Assembly: GCA_947095585.1 (NCBI GenBank)
Contig: OX352765.1
Location: 59,174,920-59,238,919, forward strand
DNA: 64,000 bases
DNA from: Nephrocerus scutellatus
Lineage: Eukaryota; Arthropoda; Insecta; Diptera; Pipunculidae
Reading direction: 5' to 3'
Part shown: positions 38,179 to 51,441 of the stretch, piece by piece
Layout: the number at the start of each line of letters is the position of its first letter
How positions within the stretch are numbered: the stretch's first letter is position 1
Notes under the pieces: model-generated
Told to the model about the DNA's origin: nothing
What the model saw: the letters and a program-made list of their open reading frames with translations, nothing else
Database searches by the model: none
Translations under genes and position numbers: made by a program

Positions 38179-40377
38179 GCAATAAGTCCCGTTAGGCTTG
38201 CTCTGGTTTTCCATTATGTTACCAGTCTTTCATAGCATATGACATGAGCTTTCTAATAATGGTAATATTTAATCATAAAATTTAAATCCTGACCCACTAA
38301 CATATCAGGAACCTACAAAAATTTAGGCTTGCTCTGATTGTCCAACATAATACTAGCCTTTTATAGCTCATGACACGAGCTTTCCAACGATGGTAATTCT
38401 TTATCATAAAAATTAAATGTTGCCCCACTATCAAATCAAAACCTTCAAAAAAATTTTAAATTTAGTCCCCAACATTTTATTTAATTGCGATAGGTCCCGT
38501 TCTAATTGTCCAACATTGACATTTCTTTCATAGCCTATGACACGTGCACTCTAAGGGTCGTAATATTTGATCATAAAATTAAAACCTTGCCACACTGTAG
38601 CTTATGACACGAGCTTTCCCACGATGGCAATACTTGATCATACATTATAATTCTGATCCCACTATCAAACAAAAAACCTCCCACAAATTATAAAATTTAG
38701 TACCCAACATTTTCTTTAACTGCGATAAGTCCCGGTAGGCTTGCTCTGATTGTCCAACATTGACAATTCTTTCATAGCCTATGACACGTGCTTTCTAAAG
38801 GTCGTAATATTTGTTCATAAAATTAAAATCATACCACACTATAGCTTATGACACGAGCTTTCCCACGATAGCAATATTTGATCCTACATTTCAATTCTGA
38901 TCCCACTATCAAATCAAAACCTTCAACAATTTTTAAAATTTAGTACCCAACATTTTCTTTAATTGCGATAAGTCCCGTTAGGCTTGCTCTGATTGTCTAA
39001 CATAGTACTAGCCTTTTATAGCTTATGACACGAACTTTCTAATGAAGGTATTATTTAATCTTAAAATTTAAATCCTGCCCCACTAACATATCAGAAACCT
39101 TCAAAAATTTATAAAATTGTATACCCAACATTTTCTTTAATTGCGATAAGTCCCGGTATGCTTGCTCTAATCGTCAACATGTTACTAGCCTTTCATAGAC
39201 TATGACACGTACTTTCTAAGGGTGGTAATATTTGATCATAAAATTAAAATCTTGTCCCACTATCAAACAAAAAACCTCCAAAAATTTATAAAATGTAATA
39301 CCCACATTTTCTTTTAATTACGATTAGTCCCGTTAGGCTTGCTCTGATTGTCCAACATAGTACTAGCCTTTTATAGCTCATGACACGAGCTTTCTAACGA
39401 CAGTAATTCTTTATCATAAAAATTAAATGTTGCCCCACTATCAAATCAAAACCTTCAAAAAAATTTTAAATTTAGTCCCCAACATTTTATTTAATTGCGA
39501 TAGGTCCCGTTAGGCTTGCTCTAATTGTCCAACATTGACATTTCTTTCATAGCCTATGACACTTGCACTCTAAGGGTCGTAATATTTGATCATAAAATTA
39601 AAACCTTGCCACACTGTAGCTTATGACACGAGCTTTCCCACGATAGGAATACTTGATCATACATTATAATTCTGATCCCACTATCAAACAAAAACATCCC
39701 ACAAATTATAAAATTTAGTACCCAACATTTTCTTTAATTGCGATAAGTCCCGGTAGGCTTGCTCTGATTGTCCAACATTGACAATTCATTTCATAGCCTA
39801 TGACACGTGCTTTCTAAAGGTCGTAATATTTGATCATAAAATTAAAATCATGCCACACTATAGCTTATGACACGAGCTTTCCCACGATCGCAATACTTGA
39901 TCCTACATTTCAATTCTGATCCCACTATCAAATCAAAACCTTCAACAATTTTTAAAATTTAGTACCCAACATTTTCTTTAATTGCGATAAGTCCCGTTAG
40001 GCTTGCTCTGATTGTCTAACGTAGTACTACCCCTTTATAGCTTATGACACGAACTTTCTAATGAAGGTATAATTTAATCTTAACATTTAAATTCTGCCCC
40101 ACTAACATATCAGAAACCTTCAAAAATTTTGTACCCAACATTGCGATAAGATAGGCTTGCTCTAATGATGGTATTATTTAATCATAAAATTTAAATCCTG
40201 CCCCACTAACAAATCAGAATCCACCAACAATTTATAAAATTTAGTACCCAACATTTTCGTTAATTGCTATAAGTCCCGTTAGGCATGCTCTGATTGTCTA
40301 ACATAGCACTAGCCCTTTATAGCTTATGACACGAACTTTCTAATGAAGGTATAATTTAATCTTAACATTTAAATTCT
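38179..40377 (+). repeat. Long-monomer block related to 13.6-14.8 and 56-56.7 kb
   Basis: Continues the match to 13.56-14.8 kb. It contains the CTACAAAAATTT|AGGCTTGC junction near 38,322, a shortened long pair (38,487-38,964: 235 + 243 bp; the first lost 9 bp, giving CCCGTTCTAATTG), and another long pair at 39,497-39,983 (243 + 244 bp). From about 39.4 kb it resembles 16.2-16.8 kb instead (CAACGACAGTAATTC). From 39,984 it switches to 159/128-bp monomers. Confidence 0.8.
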
Positions 40378-41194
40378 GCCCCACTAACATATCAGAAACC
40401 TTCAAAAATGTTGTACCCAACATTGCGATAAGACTCGTTAGGCTTGCTCTAATGATGGTATTATTTAATCATAAAATTTAAATCCTGCCCCACTAACAAA
40501 TCAGAATCCACCAACAATTTATAAAATTTAGTACCCAACATTTTCGTTAATTGCTATAAGTCCCGTTAGGCATGCTCTGATTGTCTAACATATTACTAGC
40601 CCTTTATAGCTTATGACACGAACTTTCTAATGAAGGTATAATTTAATCTTAACATTTAAATTCTGCCCCACTAACATATCAGAAACCTTCAAAAATGTTG
40701 TACCCAACATTGCGATAAGACTCGTTAGGCTTGCTCTAATGATGGTATTATTTAATCATAAAATTTAAATCCTGCCCCACTAACAAATCAGAAACCACCA
40801 ACAATTTTTAAAATTTAGTACCCAACATTTTCTTTATTTGCGATAAGTCCCGTTAGGCTTGCTCTGATTTTCCAACAGGTTTCTAGCCTTTCATTGCCTA
40901 TGACACGTGCTTTCTAATGGTGGTAATATTTGATCTTAAATTAAAATCTTGCAACACTATCACACAAAAAACCTCCAAAAATTTTTTAAAATTTAATACC
41001 CACATTTTTCTTTAATTACGATTAGTCCCGTTTGGCTTGCTCTGATTTTCCAACATAGTTATATCATTTATAGCTTATGACACGAGCATTCTAATGATGG
41101 TATTAGTTAATCATAAAATTTAAATCCTGCCCAACTAACAAATCAGAAACCACAAACAAGTTATAAAATTTAGTAACCAACATTTTCGTTAATT

Positions 41195-41787
41195 GCGATA
41201 AGTCCTGTTAGGCATGCTCTGATTGTCTAACGTAGTACTAGCCCTTTATAGCTTATGATACGAACTTTCTAATGAAGGTATAATTTAATCTTAACATTTA
41301 AATTCTGCCCCACTAACATATCAGAAACCTTCAAAAATTTTGTACCCAACATTGCGATAAGACTCGTTAGGCTTGCTCTAATGATGGTATTATTTAATCA
41401 TAAAATTTAAATCCTGCCCCACTAACAAATCAGAATCCACCAACAATTTATAAAATTTAGTACCCAACATTTTCGTTAATTGCTATAAGTCCCGTTAGGC
41501 ATGCTCTGATTGTCTAACATATTACTAGCCTTTTATAGCTTATGATACGAGCTTTCTAATGATGGTATTATTTGATCATAAAATTCAAATCTTACCCCAC
41601 TATCAAATCAGAAACCTACAACAATTTATAAAATGTAGTACCCAACATTTTCTTTAATTGCGATAAGACTCGTTAGGCTTGCTCTAATGATGGTATTAGT
41701 TAATCATAAAATTTAAATCCTGCCCAACTAACAAATCAGAAACCACAAACAAGATATAAAATTTAGTTACCAACATTTTCGTTAATT
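41195..41787 (+). repeat. 593-bp higher-order unit
   Basis: The unit starts at GCGATAAGTCCTGTTAGG and corresponds base for base in layout to 57,998-58,590 (+16,803), with private ACATATTACTAGCC and AACAAGATATAAAAT changes shared by those two only. Confidence 0.88.
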
Positions 41788-43635
41788 GCAATAAGTCCCG
41801 TTAGGCTTGCTCTGGTTTTCCATTATGTTACCAGTCTTTCATAGCATATGACATGAGCTTTCTAATAATGGTAATATTTAATCATAAAATTTAAATCCTG
41901 ACCCACTAACATATCAGGAACCTACAACAATTTATAAAATGTTGTACCCAAATTTTTCTTTAATTACGTTAAATACCGTTAGGCTTGCTCTGATTGTCCA
42001 ACATAATACTAGCCTTTTATAGCTCATGACACGAGCTTTCCAACGATGGTAATTCTTTATCATAAAAATTAAATGTTGCCCCACTATCAAATCAAAACCT
42101 TCAAAAAAATTTTAAATTTAGTCCCCAACATTTTATTTAATTGCGATAGGTCCCGTTAGGCTTGCTCTAATTGTCCAACATTGACATTTCTTTCATAGCC
42201 TATGACACGTGCACTCTAAGGGTCGTAATATTTGATCATAAAATTAAAACCTTGCCACACTGTAGCTTATGACACGAGCTTTCCCACGATGGCAATACTT
42301 GATCATACATTATAATTCTGATCCCACTATCAAACAAAAAACCTCCCACAAATTATAAAATTTAGTACCCAACATTTTCTTTAATTGCGATAAGTCCCGG
42401 TAGGCTTGCTCTGATTGTCCAACATTGACAATTCTTTCATAGCCTATGACACGTGCTTTCTAAAGGTCGTAATATTTGATCATAAAATTAAAATCATACC
42501 ACACTATAGCTTATGACACGAGCTTTCCCACGATAGCAATATTTGATCCTACATTTCAATTCTGATCCCACTATCAAATCAAAACCTTCAACAATTTTTA
42601 AAATTTAGTACCCAACATTTTCTTTAATTGCGATAAGTCCCGTTAGGCTTGCTCTGATTGTCTAACATAGTACTAGCCCTTTATATCTTATGCCACGAAC
42701 TTTCTAATGAAGGTATTATTTAATTTTAAAATTTAAATCCTGCCCCACTAACATATCAGAAACCTTCAAAAATTTATAAAATTGTATACCCAACATTTTC
42801 TTTAATTGCGATAAGTCCCGGTAGGCTTGCTCTAATCGTCAACATGTTACTAGCCTTTCATAGCCTATGACACGTACTTTCTAAGGGTGGTAATATTTGA
42901 TCATAAAATTAAAATCTTGTCCCACTATCAAACAAAAAACCTCCAAAAATTTATAAAATGTAATACCCACATTTTCTTTTAATTACGATTAGTCCCGTTA
43001 GGCTTGCTCTGATTGTCCAACATAGTACTAGGCTTTTATAGCTCATGACACGAGCTTTCCAACGATGGTAATTCTTGTTCATAAAAATTAAATGTTGCCC
43101 CACTATCAAATCAAAACCTTCAAAAAAATTTTAAATTTAGTCCCCAACATTTTATTTAATTGCGATAGGTCCCGTTAGACTTGCTCTAATTGTCCAACAT
43201 TGACATTTCTTTCATAGCCTATGACACGTGCACTCTAAGGGTCGTAATATTTGATCATAAAATTAAAACCTTGCCACACTGTAGCTTATGACACGAGCTT
43301 TCCCACGATGGCAATACTTGATCATACATTATAATTCTGATCCCACTATCAAACAAAAACCTCCCACAAATTATAAAATTTAGTACCCAGCATTTTCTTT
43401 AATTGCGATAAGTCCCGTTAGTCTTGATCTGATTGTCCAACAGAGTACTAGCCGTCTATAGCCTATGACACATGCTTTCTAATGGTGGTAATACTTGGTC
43501 ATAAAATTCAATTCTTGTCCCACTATCAAACAAAAACCTCCAACAATTTATACAATTTAGTACCCAACATTTTATTTAATTGCGATAGGTCCCGTTAGAC
43601 TTGCTCTGATTGTCGAACATAGTACCAGCCTTTTA

Positions 43636-43656
43636 TAGCTTATGACACGTGCTATC
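43636..43656 (+). other. In-register deletion point in segment B
   Basis: AGTACCAGCCTTTTATAGC (as at 2,895) continues as TATGACACGTGCTATCTAAG (as at 4,434). The switch lies within the shared TATGACACG and keeps the monomer in register. This is the signature of unequal homologous exchange removing 1,520 bp. Confidence 0.8.
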
Positions 43657-45282
43657 TAAGGGTGGTAATATTTGATCATAAAATTAAAATATTGCCCCAC
43701 TATCAAACAAAAAACCTCAAAAAATTTATAAAATTTAATACCCACATTTTTCTTTAATTACGATTAGTCCCGTTTGCCTTGCTCTGATTTTCCAACATAG
43801 TAATATCATTTATAGCTTATGACACGAGCTTTCTAATGATTGTATTATTTAATCATAAAATTTAAATCCTGCCCCACTATCAAATCAGAAACCACCAACA
43901 ATTTCTAAAATTTAGCTCCCAACATTTTCGTTAATTGCGATAAGTCCAGTTAGGCATGCTCTGATTGTCTAACATAGTACTAGCCCTTTATAGCTTATGA
44001 CACGAACTTTCTAATGAAGGTATAATTTAATCTTAAAATTTAAATCCTGCCCCACTAACATATCAGAAACCTTCAAAAATTTATAAATCTTGTAAATCAA
44101 CATTATCTTTAATTGCTCTAATGATAGTATTATTTAATCATAACATTTAAATCCTGCCCCACCAACAATTTATAAAATTGTGTACCCAAGATTTTCGTTA
44201 ATTGCGATAAGTCCCGTTAGGCTTGCTCTGATTTTCCATTATGTTACCAGCCTTTCATAGCATATGACATCAGCTTTCTAATAATGGTAATATTTAATCT
44301 AAAATTTAAATCCTGCCCCAATAACAAATCAGAAACCACCAACAATTTATAAAATTTAGTAACCAACATTTTCGTTAATTGCGATAAGTCCCGTTAGGCT
44401 TTCTCTGATTTTATATTATGTTACCAGCCTTTCATAGCATATGCCATCAACTTTTTAATAATGGAAATATTTAATCTAAAATTTAAATCCTGACCCACTA
44501 ACATATCAGAAACCTACAACAATTTATAAAATTTTGTACCCAAATTTTTCTTTAATTACGTTAAATACCGTTAAGCTTGCTCTTATTGTCCATCATGTTA
44601 ATAGCCTTTTATAGCTTATGACACAATCTTTCCAACGATGGTAATATTTGATCATAAAAAACAAATCTTACCCCACTATCAAATAAAAACCTTCAACAAA
44701 TTTTAAAATTGAGTACCCAACATTTTTTTTAATTGCGATAAGTCCCGTTAGGCTTGCTCTTATTGTCCAACATAGAACTAGCCTTCTATAGCTTACGACA
44801 CGATCCTTTTAATGATGGTAATATTTAATCATAAAATTTAAATCCTGCCCCACTAACAAATCAGAAACCTACAACAATTTATAAAATTTAGTAACCAACA
44901 TTTTCTTTAATTGCGATAAGTCCCGTTAGGCTTGCTCTGATTGTACAACATTGACAATACTTTCATAGCCTATGCCACGTGTTTTCTAAGGGTCGTAATA
45001 TTTGATCATAAAATTAAAATCTTGTCACACTATCAAATCAAAACCTTCAACAATTTTTAAAATTTAGTCCCCAACATTTTCTTTAATTGCGATAAGTCCC
45101 GTTAGGCTTGCTCTGATTGTACAACATTGACAATACTTTCATAGCCTATGCCACGTGTTTTCTAAGGGTCGTAATATTTGATCATAAAATTAAAATCTTG
45201 CCACACTATCAAATCAAAACCTTCAACAATTTTTAAATTTAGTACCCAACATTTTATTTAATTGCGATAGGTCCCGTTAGGC

Positions 45283-45345
45283 TTGCTCTGGTTTTCCATT
45301 ATGTTACCAGTCTTTCATAGCATATGACATGAGCTTTCTAATGAT
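45283..45345 (+). repeat. Substituted patch, GGTTTTCCATTATG subtype
   Basis: Where segment A reads GATTGTCCATCATAGTAC, this copy has GGTTTTCCATTATGTTACC and ATATGACATGAGC, marks of another monomer subtype (for example 1,087). It then returns to TGATGGTATTATTTAAC. The same patch is in segment C at about 61,832-61,894. A conversion tract or double crossover before the B/C split explains it; the sequence also jumps from A position about 6.3 to 7.1 kb here. Confidence 0.7.
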
Positions 45346-45384
45346 GGTATTATTTAACAATAAAATTTAAATCCTGACCCACTA

Positions 45385-47351
45385 ACATATCAGAAACCTA
45401 CAACAATTTATAAAATTTTGTACCCAAATTTTTCTTCAATTATGTTAAATACCGTTAAGCTTGCTCTTATTGTCCATCATGTTAATAGCCTTTTATAGCT
45501 TATGAAACGATCTTTCCAACGATGGTAATATTTGATCATAAAATTCAATTCTTGTCCCACTATCAAACAAAAACCTTCAACAATTTATACAATTTAGTAC
45601 CCAACATTTTATTTAATTGCGATAGGTCCCGTTAGACTTGCTCTGATTGTCGAACATAGTACCAGCCTTTTATAGCTTATGACACGAGCTTTCTAATTAT
45701 GGTAATATTTAATTATACAATTTTAAATCCTGCCCCACTAACAAATCAGAATTTTGTAACCAAATTTTACTTTAATTACGTTAAGTACCGTTACGCTTGC
45801 TCTTATTGTCCAACATAGTACTAGCCTTTTATAGCTTATGATACAACTATGATCATAAAACTCAAATTTGACCCCACTATCAAATCAAAAGCCTTCAACA
45901 ATGTATAAAATTTAGTACCCTAAATTTTCTTTAATTGCTATAAGTCCCGTAAGGCTTGCTCTGATTTTCCAACATAGTAATAGCCTTTCATAGCCTATGA
46001 CACGTGCTATCTATAGGTGGTAATATTTAATCATAAAATTAAAATCTTGCCCCACTATCAAACAAAAAACCTCCAAAAATTTATAAAATTTATCACCCAC
46101 ATTTTCCTTTAATTACGATTAGTCCCGTTAGACTTGCTCTGATTGTCCAACATAGTATTAGCCTTTTATAGCTCACGACACGAGCTTTCCAACGATGGTA
46201 ATTCTTGTTCATAAAAATTAAACGTTGCCCCACTATCAAATCAAAACCTTCCAAAAAAATTTTAATTTTAGTACCCAACTTTTTCTTTAATTGCGATAAG
46301 TCCCGTTAGGCTTGCTCTGATTGTCCAACATAGTGCAAGCCTTTTATAGCTTATGGTACAAGCTTTCTAATGATGGTATTATTTCACAATAAAATTGAAA
46401 TCATGCCCCACTAACAAATCAGAAAACTACAACAATTTATAAAATTTAATAACCAATATTTCCTTTAAATGCTATAAGTCCCGTTAGGCTTGCTCTGATT
46501 GTCCAACATTGACAATTGTTTCATAGCCTATGACACGTGCTTTCGAAGGGTGGTTATATTTGATCATAAAATTAAAATCTTGCCCCACTATTAAACAAAA
46601 AACCTCAAAAAATTTATAAAATTTAATACCCACATTTTCTTTTAATTACGATTAGTCCCGTTAGACTTGCTCTGATTGTCCAACATAGTACTAGCCTTTT
46701 ATAGCTCATGACACGAGCTTTCCGACGATGGTAATTCTTGTTCATAAAAATTAAACGTTGCATCCACTATCAAATCAAAACCTTCCAAAAAATTTTTAAT
46801 TTTAGTACCCAACTTTTTCTTTAATTGCGATAAGTCCCGTTAGGCTTGCTCTGATTTTCCAACAGGTTTCTAGCCTTTCATAGCCTATGACACGTGCTTT
46901 CTAATGGTGGTAATACTTGGTCATAAAATTCAATTCTTGTCCCACTATCAAACAAAAACCTCCAACAATTTATACAATTTAGTACCCAATATTTTATTTA
47001 ATTGCGATAGGTCCCGTAGGCTTGCTCTGATTTTCGAACATAGTACCAGCCTTTTATAGCCCCGGTAGGCTTGCTCTAATTGTCCAACATGTTACTAGCC
47101 TTTCATAGCCTATGACACGTACTTTCTAAGGGTGGTAATATTTGATCATAAAATTAAAATCTTGCCTCACTATCAAACAAAGAACCTCCAAAAATTTATA
47201 AAATGTAATACCCACATTTTCTTTTAATTACGATTAGTCCCGTTAGGCTTGCTCTGATTGTCCAACATAGCACTAGCCTTTTATAGCTAATGACACGAGC
47301 TTTCTAACGATGGTAATATTTAATCATAAAATTTTAAATCCTGCCTCACTA
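45385..47351 (+). repeat. 1,967-bp tandem duplication, copy 1
   Basis: Landmarks recur at exactly +1,967 (45,541/47,508 and 46,093/48,060). The block includes CCCTAAATTTTC and CTATCTATAGGTGG monomers, the fused TATAGCC|CCGGTAGG junction near 47,063, and a GTTGCATCCAC variant. Exact edges are uncertain by tens of bp because they fall in ordinary monomer sequence. Confidence 0.88.
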
Positions 47352-49318
47352 ACAAATCAGAAACCTACAACAATTTATAAAATTTTGTACCCAAATTTTT
47401 CTTTAATTATGTTAAATACCGTTAAGCTTGCTCTTATTGTCCATCATGTTAATAGCCTTTTATAGCTTATGAAACGATCTTTCCAACGATGGTAATATTT
47501 AATCATAAAATTCAATTCTTGTCCCACTATCAAACAAAAACCTTCAACAATTTATACAATTTAGTACCCAACATTTTATTTAATTGCGATAGGTCCCGTT
47601 AGACTTGCTCTGATTGTCGAACATAGTACCAGCCTTTTATAGCTTATGACACGAGCTTTCTAATTATGGTAATATTTAATTATACAATTTTAAATCCTGC
47701 CCCACTAACAAATCAGAATTTTGTAACCAAATTTTACTTTAATTACGTTAAGTACCGTTACGCTTGCTCTTATTGTCCAACATAGTACTAGCCTTTTATA
47801 GCTTATGATACAACTATGATCATAAAACTCAAATTTGACCCCACTATCAAATCAAAAGCCTTCAACAATGTATAAAATTTAGTACCCTAAATTTTCTTTA
47901 ATTGCTATAAGTCCCGTAAGGCTTGCTCTGATTTTCCAACATAGTAATAGCCTTTCATAGCCTATGACACGTGCTATCTATAGGTGGTAATATTTAATCA
48001 TAAAATTAAAATCTTGCCCCACTATCAAACAAAAAACCTCCAAAAATTTATAAAATTTATCACCCACATTTTCCTTTAATTACGATTAGTCCCGTTAGAC
48101 TTGCTCTGATTGTCCAACATAGTATTAGCCTTTTATAGCTCACGACACGAGCTTTCCAACGATGGTAATTCTTGTTCATAAAAATTAAACGTTGCCCCAC
48201 TATCAAATCAAAACCTTCCAAAAAAATTTTAATTTTAGTACCCAACTTTTTCTTTAATTGCGATAAGTCCCGTTAGGCTTGCTCTGATTGTCCAACATAG
48301 TGCAAGCCTTTTATAGCTTATGGTACAAGCTTTCTAATGATGGTATTATTTCACAATAAAATTGAAATCATGCCCCACTAACAAATCAGAAAACTACAAC
48401 AATTTATAAAATTTAATAACCAATATTTCCTTTAAATGCTATAAGTCCCGTTAGGCTTGCTCTGATTGTCCAACATTGACAATTGTTTCATAGCCTATGA
48501 CACGTGCTTTCGAAGGGTGGTTATATTTGATCATAAAATTAAAATCTTGCCCCACTATTAAACAAAAAACCTCAAAAAATTTATAAAATTTAATACCCAC
48601 ATTTTCTTTTAATTACGATTAGTCCCGTTAGACTTGCTCTGATTGTCCAACATAGTACTAGCCTTTTATAGCTCATGACACGAGCTTTCCGACGATGGTA
48701 ATTCTTGTTCATAAAAATTAAACGTTGCATCCACTATCAAATCAAAACCTTCCAAAAAATTTTTAATTTTAGTACCCAACTTTTTCTTTAATTGCGATAA
48801 GTCCCGTTAGGCTTGCTCTGATTTTCCAACAGGTTTCTAGCCTTTCATAGCCTATGACACGTGCTTTCTAATGGTGGTAATACTTGGTCATAAAATTCAA
48901 TTCTTGTCCCACTATCAAACAAAAACCTCCAACAATTTATACAATTTAGTACCCAATATTTTATTTAATTGCGATAGGTCCCGTAGGCTTGCTCTGATTT
49001 TCGAACATAGTACCAGCCTTTTATAGCCCCGGTAGGCTTGCTCTAATTGTCCAACATGTTACTAGCCTTTCATAGCCTATGACACGTACTTTCTAAGGGT
49101 GGTAATATTTGATCATAAAATTAAAATCTTGCCTCACTATCAAACAAAGAACCTCCAAAAATTTATAAAATGTAATACCCACATTTTCTTTTAATTACGA
49201 TTAGTCCCGTTAGGCTTGCTCTGATTGTCCAACATAGCACTAGCCTTTTATAGCTAATAACACGAGCTTTCTAACGATGGTAATATTTAATCATAAAATT
49301 TTAAATCCTGCCTCACTA
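47352..49318 (+). repeat. 1,967-bp tandem duplication, copy 2
   Basis: Near-identical to copy 1, including GTTGCATCCAC and the fused junction near 49,030. Segment C has GTTGCCCCAC here (1 bp shorter), so the CATC variant arose in the B lineage before this duplication. A private change is GCTAATAACACG near 49,254. Confidence 0.88.
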
Positions 49319-49612
49319 ACAAATCAGAAACCTACAACAATTTATAAAATTTTGTACCCAAATTTTTCTTTAATTATGTTAAATACCGTTAAGCTTGCTC
49401 TTATTGTCCATCATGTTAATAGCCTTTTATAGCTTATGAAACGATCTTTCCAACGATGGTAATATTTAATCATAAAATTCAATTCTTGTCCCACTATCAA
49501 ACAAAAACCTTCAACAATTTATACAATTTAGTACCCAACATTTTATTTAATTGCGATAGGTCCCGTTAGACTTGCTCTGATTGTCGAACATAGTACCAGC
49601 CTTTTATAGCTT
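49319..49612 (+). repeat. 1,967-bp duplication, partial copy 3
   Basis: The pattern continues a third time (49,475 matches 47,508 and 45,541) but stops at about 49,612, where GCTTATGACACGAG is replaced by GCTTATGGTACGAG, a marker from 46,350 and 48,317. The array jumps to another point in the same block. Confidence 0.8.
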
Positions 49613-51441
49613 ATGGTACGAGCTTTCTAATGATGGTATTATTTCACAATAAAATTGAAATCATGCCCCACTAACAAATCAGAAAACTACAACAATTTAT
49701 AAAATTTAATAACCACTATTTCCTTTAAATGCTATAAGTCCCGTTAGGCTTGCTCTGATTGTCCAACATTGACAATTGTTTCATAGCCTATGACACGTGC
49801 TTTCGAAGGGTGATTACATTTGATCATAAAATTAAAATCTTGCCCCACTATCAAATCAAAACCTTCAACAATTTTTAAAATTTAGTACCCAACATTTTCT
49901 TTAATTGCGATAAGTCCCGTTAGGCTTGCTCTGATTGTACAACATTGACAATACTTTCATAGCCTATGCCACGTGTTTTCTAAGGGTCGTAATATTTGAT
50001 CATAAAATTAAAATCTTGCCACACTATCAAATCAAAACCTTCAACAAATTTTTAAATTTAGTACCCAACATTTTATTTAATTGCGATAGGTCCCGTTAGG
50101 CTTGCTCTGATTGTCCATCATAGTACTAGCCTTTTATAGCTTATGATACGAGCTTTCTAATGATGGTATTATTTAACAATAAAATTTAAATCATGCCCCA
50201 CTAACAAATCAGAAACCTACAACAATTTATAAAATTTAATAACCAACATTTTCTTTAAATGCTATAAGTCCCGTTAGGCTTGTTCTGATTGTCCAACATT
50301 GACAAGCCTATTATATCTTATGACACGAACTTTCCAACGATGGTAATATTTGATCATAAAATTCAAATCTTACCCCACTATCAAATCAAAACCTTCAACA
50401 ATTTTTAAAATTTAATTGCGATAAATCCTGATAGGCTTGCTCTGATTTTCCAACATAGTATTAGCCTTTTATAGCCTATGACACGTGCTTTCTAATGGTG
50501 GTAATACTTATCATAAAATTCAATTCTTGTCCCATTATCTAACAAAAACCTCCAACAATTTATAAAATTGAGTACCCAAGATTTTCGTTAATTGCGATAA
50601 GTCCCGTTAGGCTTGCTCTGATTTTCCATTATGTTACCAGCCTTTCATAGCAATAGCATAGCTTTCTAATAATGGTAATATTTAATCTAAAATTTAAATC
50701 CTGACCCACTAACATATCAGAAACCTACAACAATTTATAAAATTTTGTACCCAAATTTTTCTTTAATTATGTTAAATACCGTTAAGCTTGCTCTTATTGT
50801 CCATCATGTTAATAGCCTTTTATAGCTTATGAAACGATCTTTCCAACGATGGTAATATTTGATCATAAAATTCAATTCTTGTCCCACTATCAAACAAAAA
50901 CCTTCAACAATTTATACAATTTAGTACCCAACATTTTATTTAATTGCGATAGGTCCCGTTAGACTTGCTCTGATTGTCGAACATAGTACCAGCCTTTTAT
51001 AGCTTATGATACGTGCTTTCTAATGATGGTAATATTTAATTATACAATTTTAAATCCTGCCCCACTAACAAATCAGAATTTTGTAACCAAATTTTACTTT
51101 AATTACGTTAAGTACCGTTACGCTTGCTCTTATTGTCCAACATAGTACTAGCCTTTTATAGCTTATGATACAACTATGATCATAAAACTCAAATTTGACC
51201 CCACTATCAAATCAAAAGCCTTCAACAATGTATAAAATTTAGTACCCTAAATTTTCTTTAATTGCTATAAGTCCCGTAAGGCTTGCTCTGATTTTCCAAC
51301 AAAGTAATAGCCTTTCATAGCCTATGACACGTGCTATCTATAGGTGGTAATATTTAATCATAAAATTAAAATCTTGCCTCACTATCAAACAAAAAACCTC
51401 CAAAAATTTATAAAATTTATCACCCACATTTTCCTTTAATT
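49613..51441 (+). repeat. Partial copy of segment A 6.0-8.2 kb
   Basis: From about 49.86 kb the order follows segment A: GTACAACATTGAC monomer, GATTGTCCATCATAG, CTTGTTCTGATTG (offset about 43,848), then with deletions GCAATAGCATAGC near 50,650 (offset 43,564) and CCCTAAATTTTC. It retains the A-type GATTGTCCATCATAG monomer that B and C lost to the patch, so it was copied from an A-like rather than a B-like source. Confidence 0.75.

Larger units (their letters stand above)
40378..45384 (+). repeat. Segment B: related to segments A and C
   Basis: From about 40.73 kb it matches segment A at offset 40,727 up to about 43,645, then at offset 39,207 from 43,648, so 1,520 bp of A (about 2,914-4,434) are missing. 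It also lacks one 178-bp monomer at about 44,665 and carries a substituted patch at 45,283-45,345. It contains a 593-bp unit (41,195-41,787), a long pair (42,143-42,629) and a single long monomer (43,162-43,404). Up to 42.66 kb it matches segment C at offset 16,803, and from 43.65 kb at 16,549. Confidence 0.85.
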
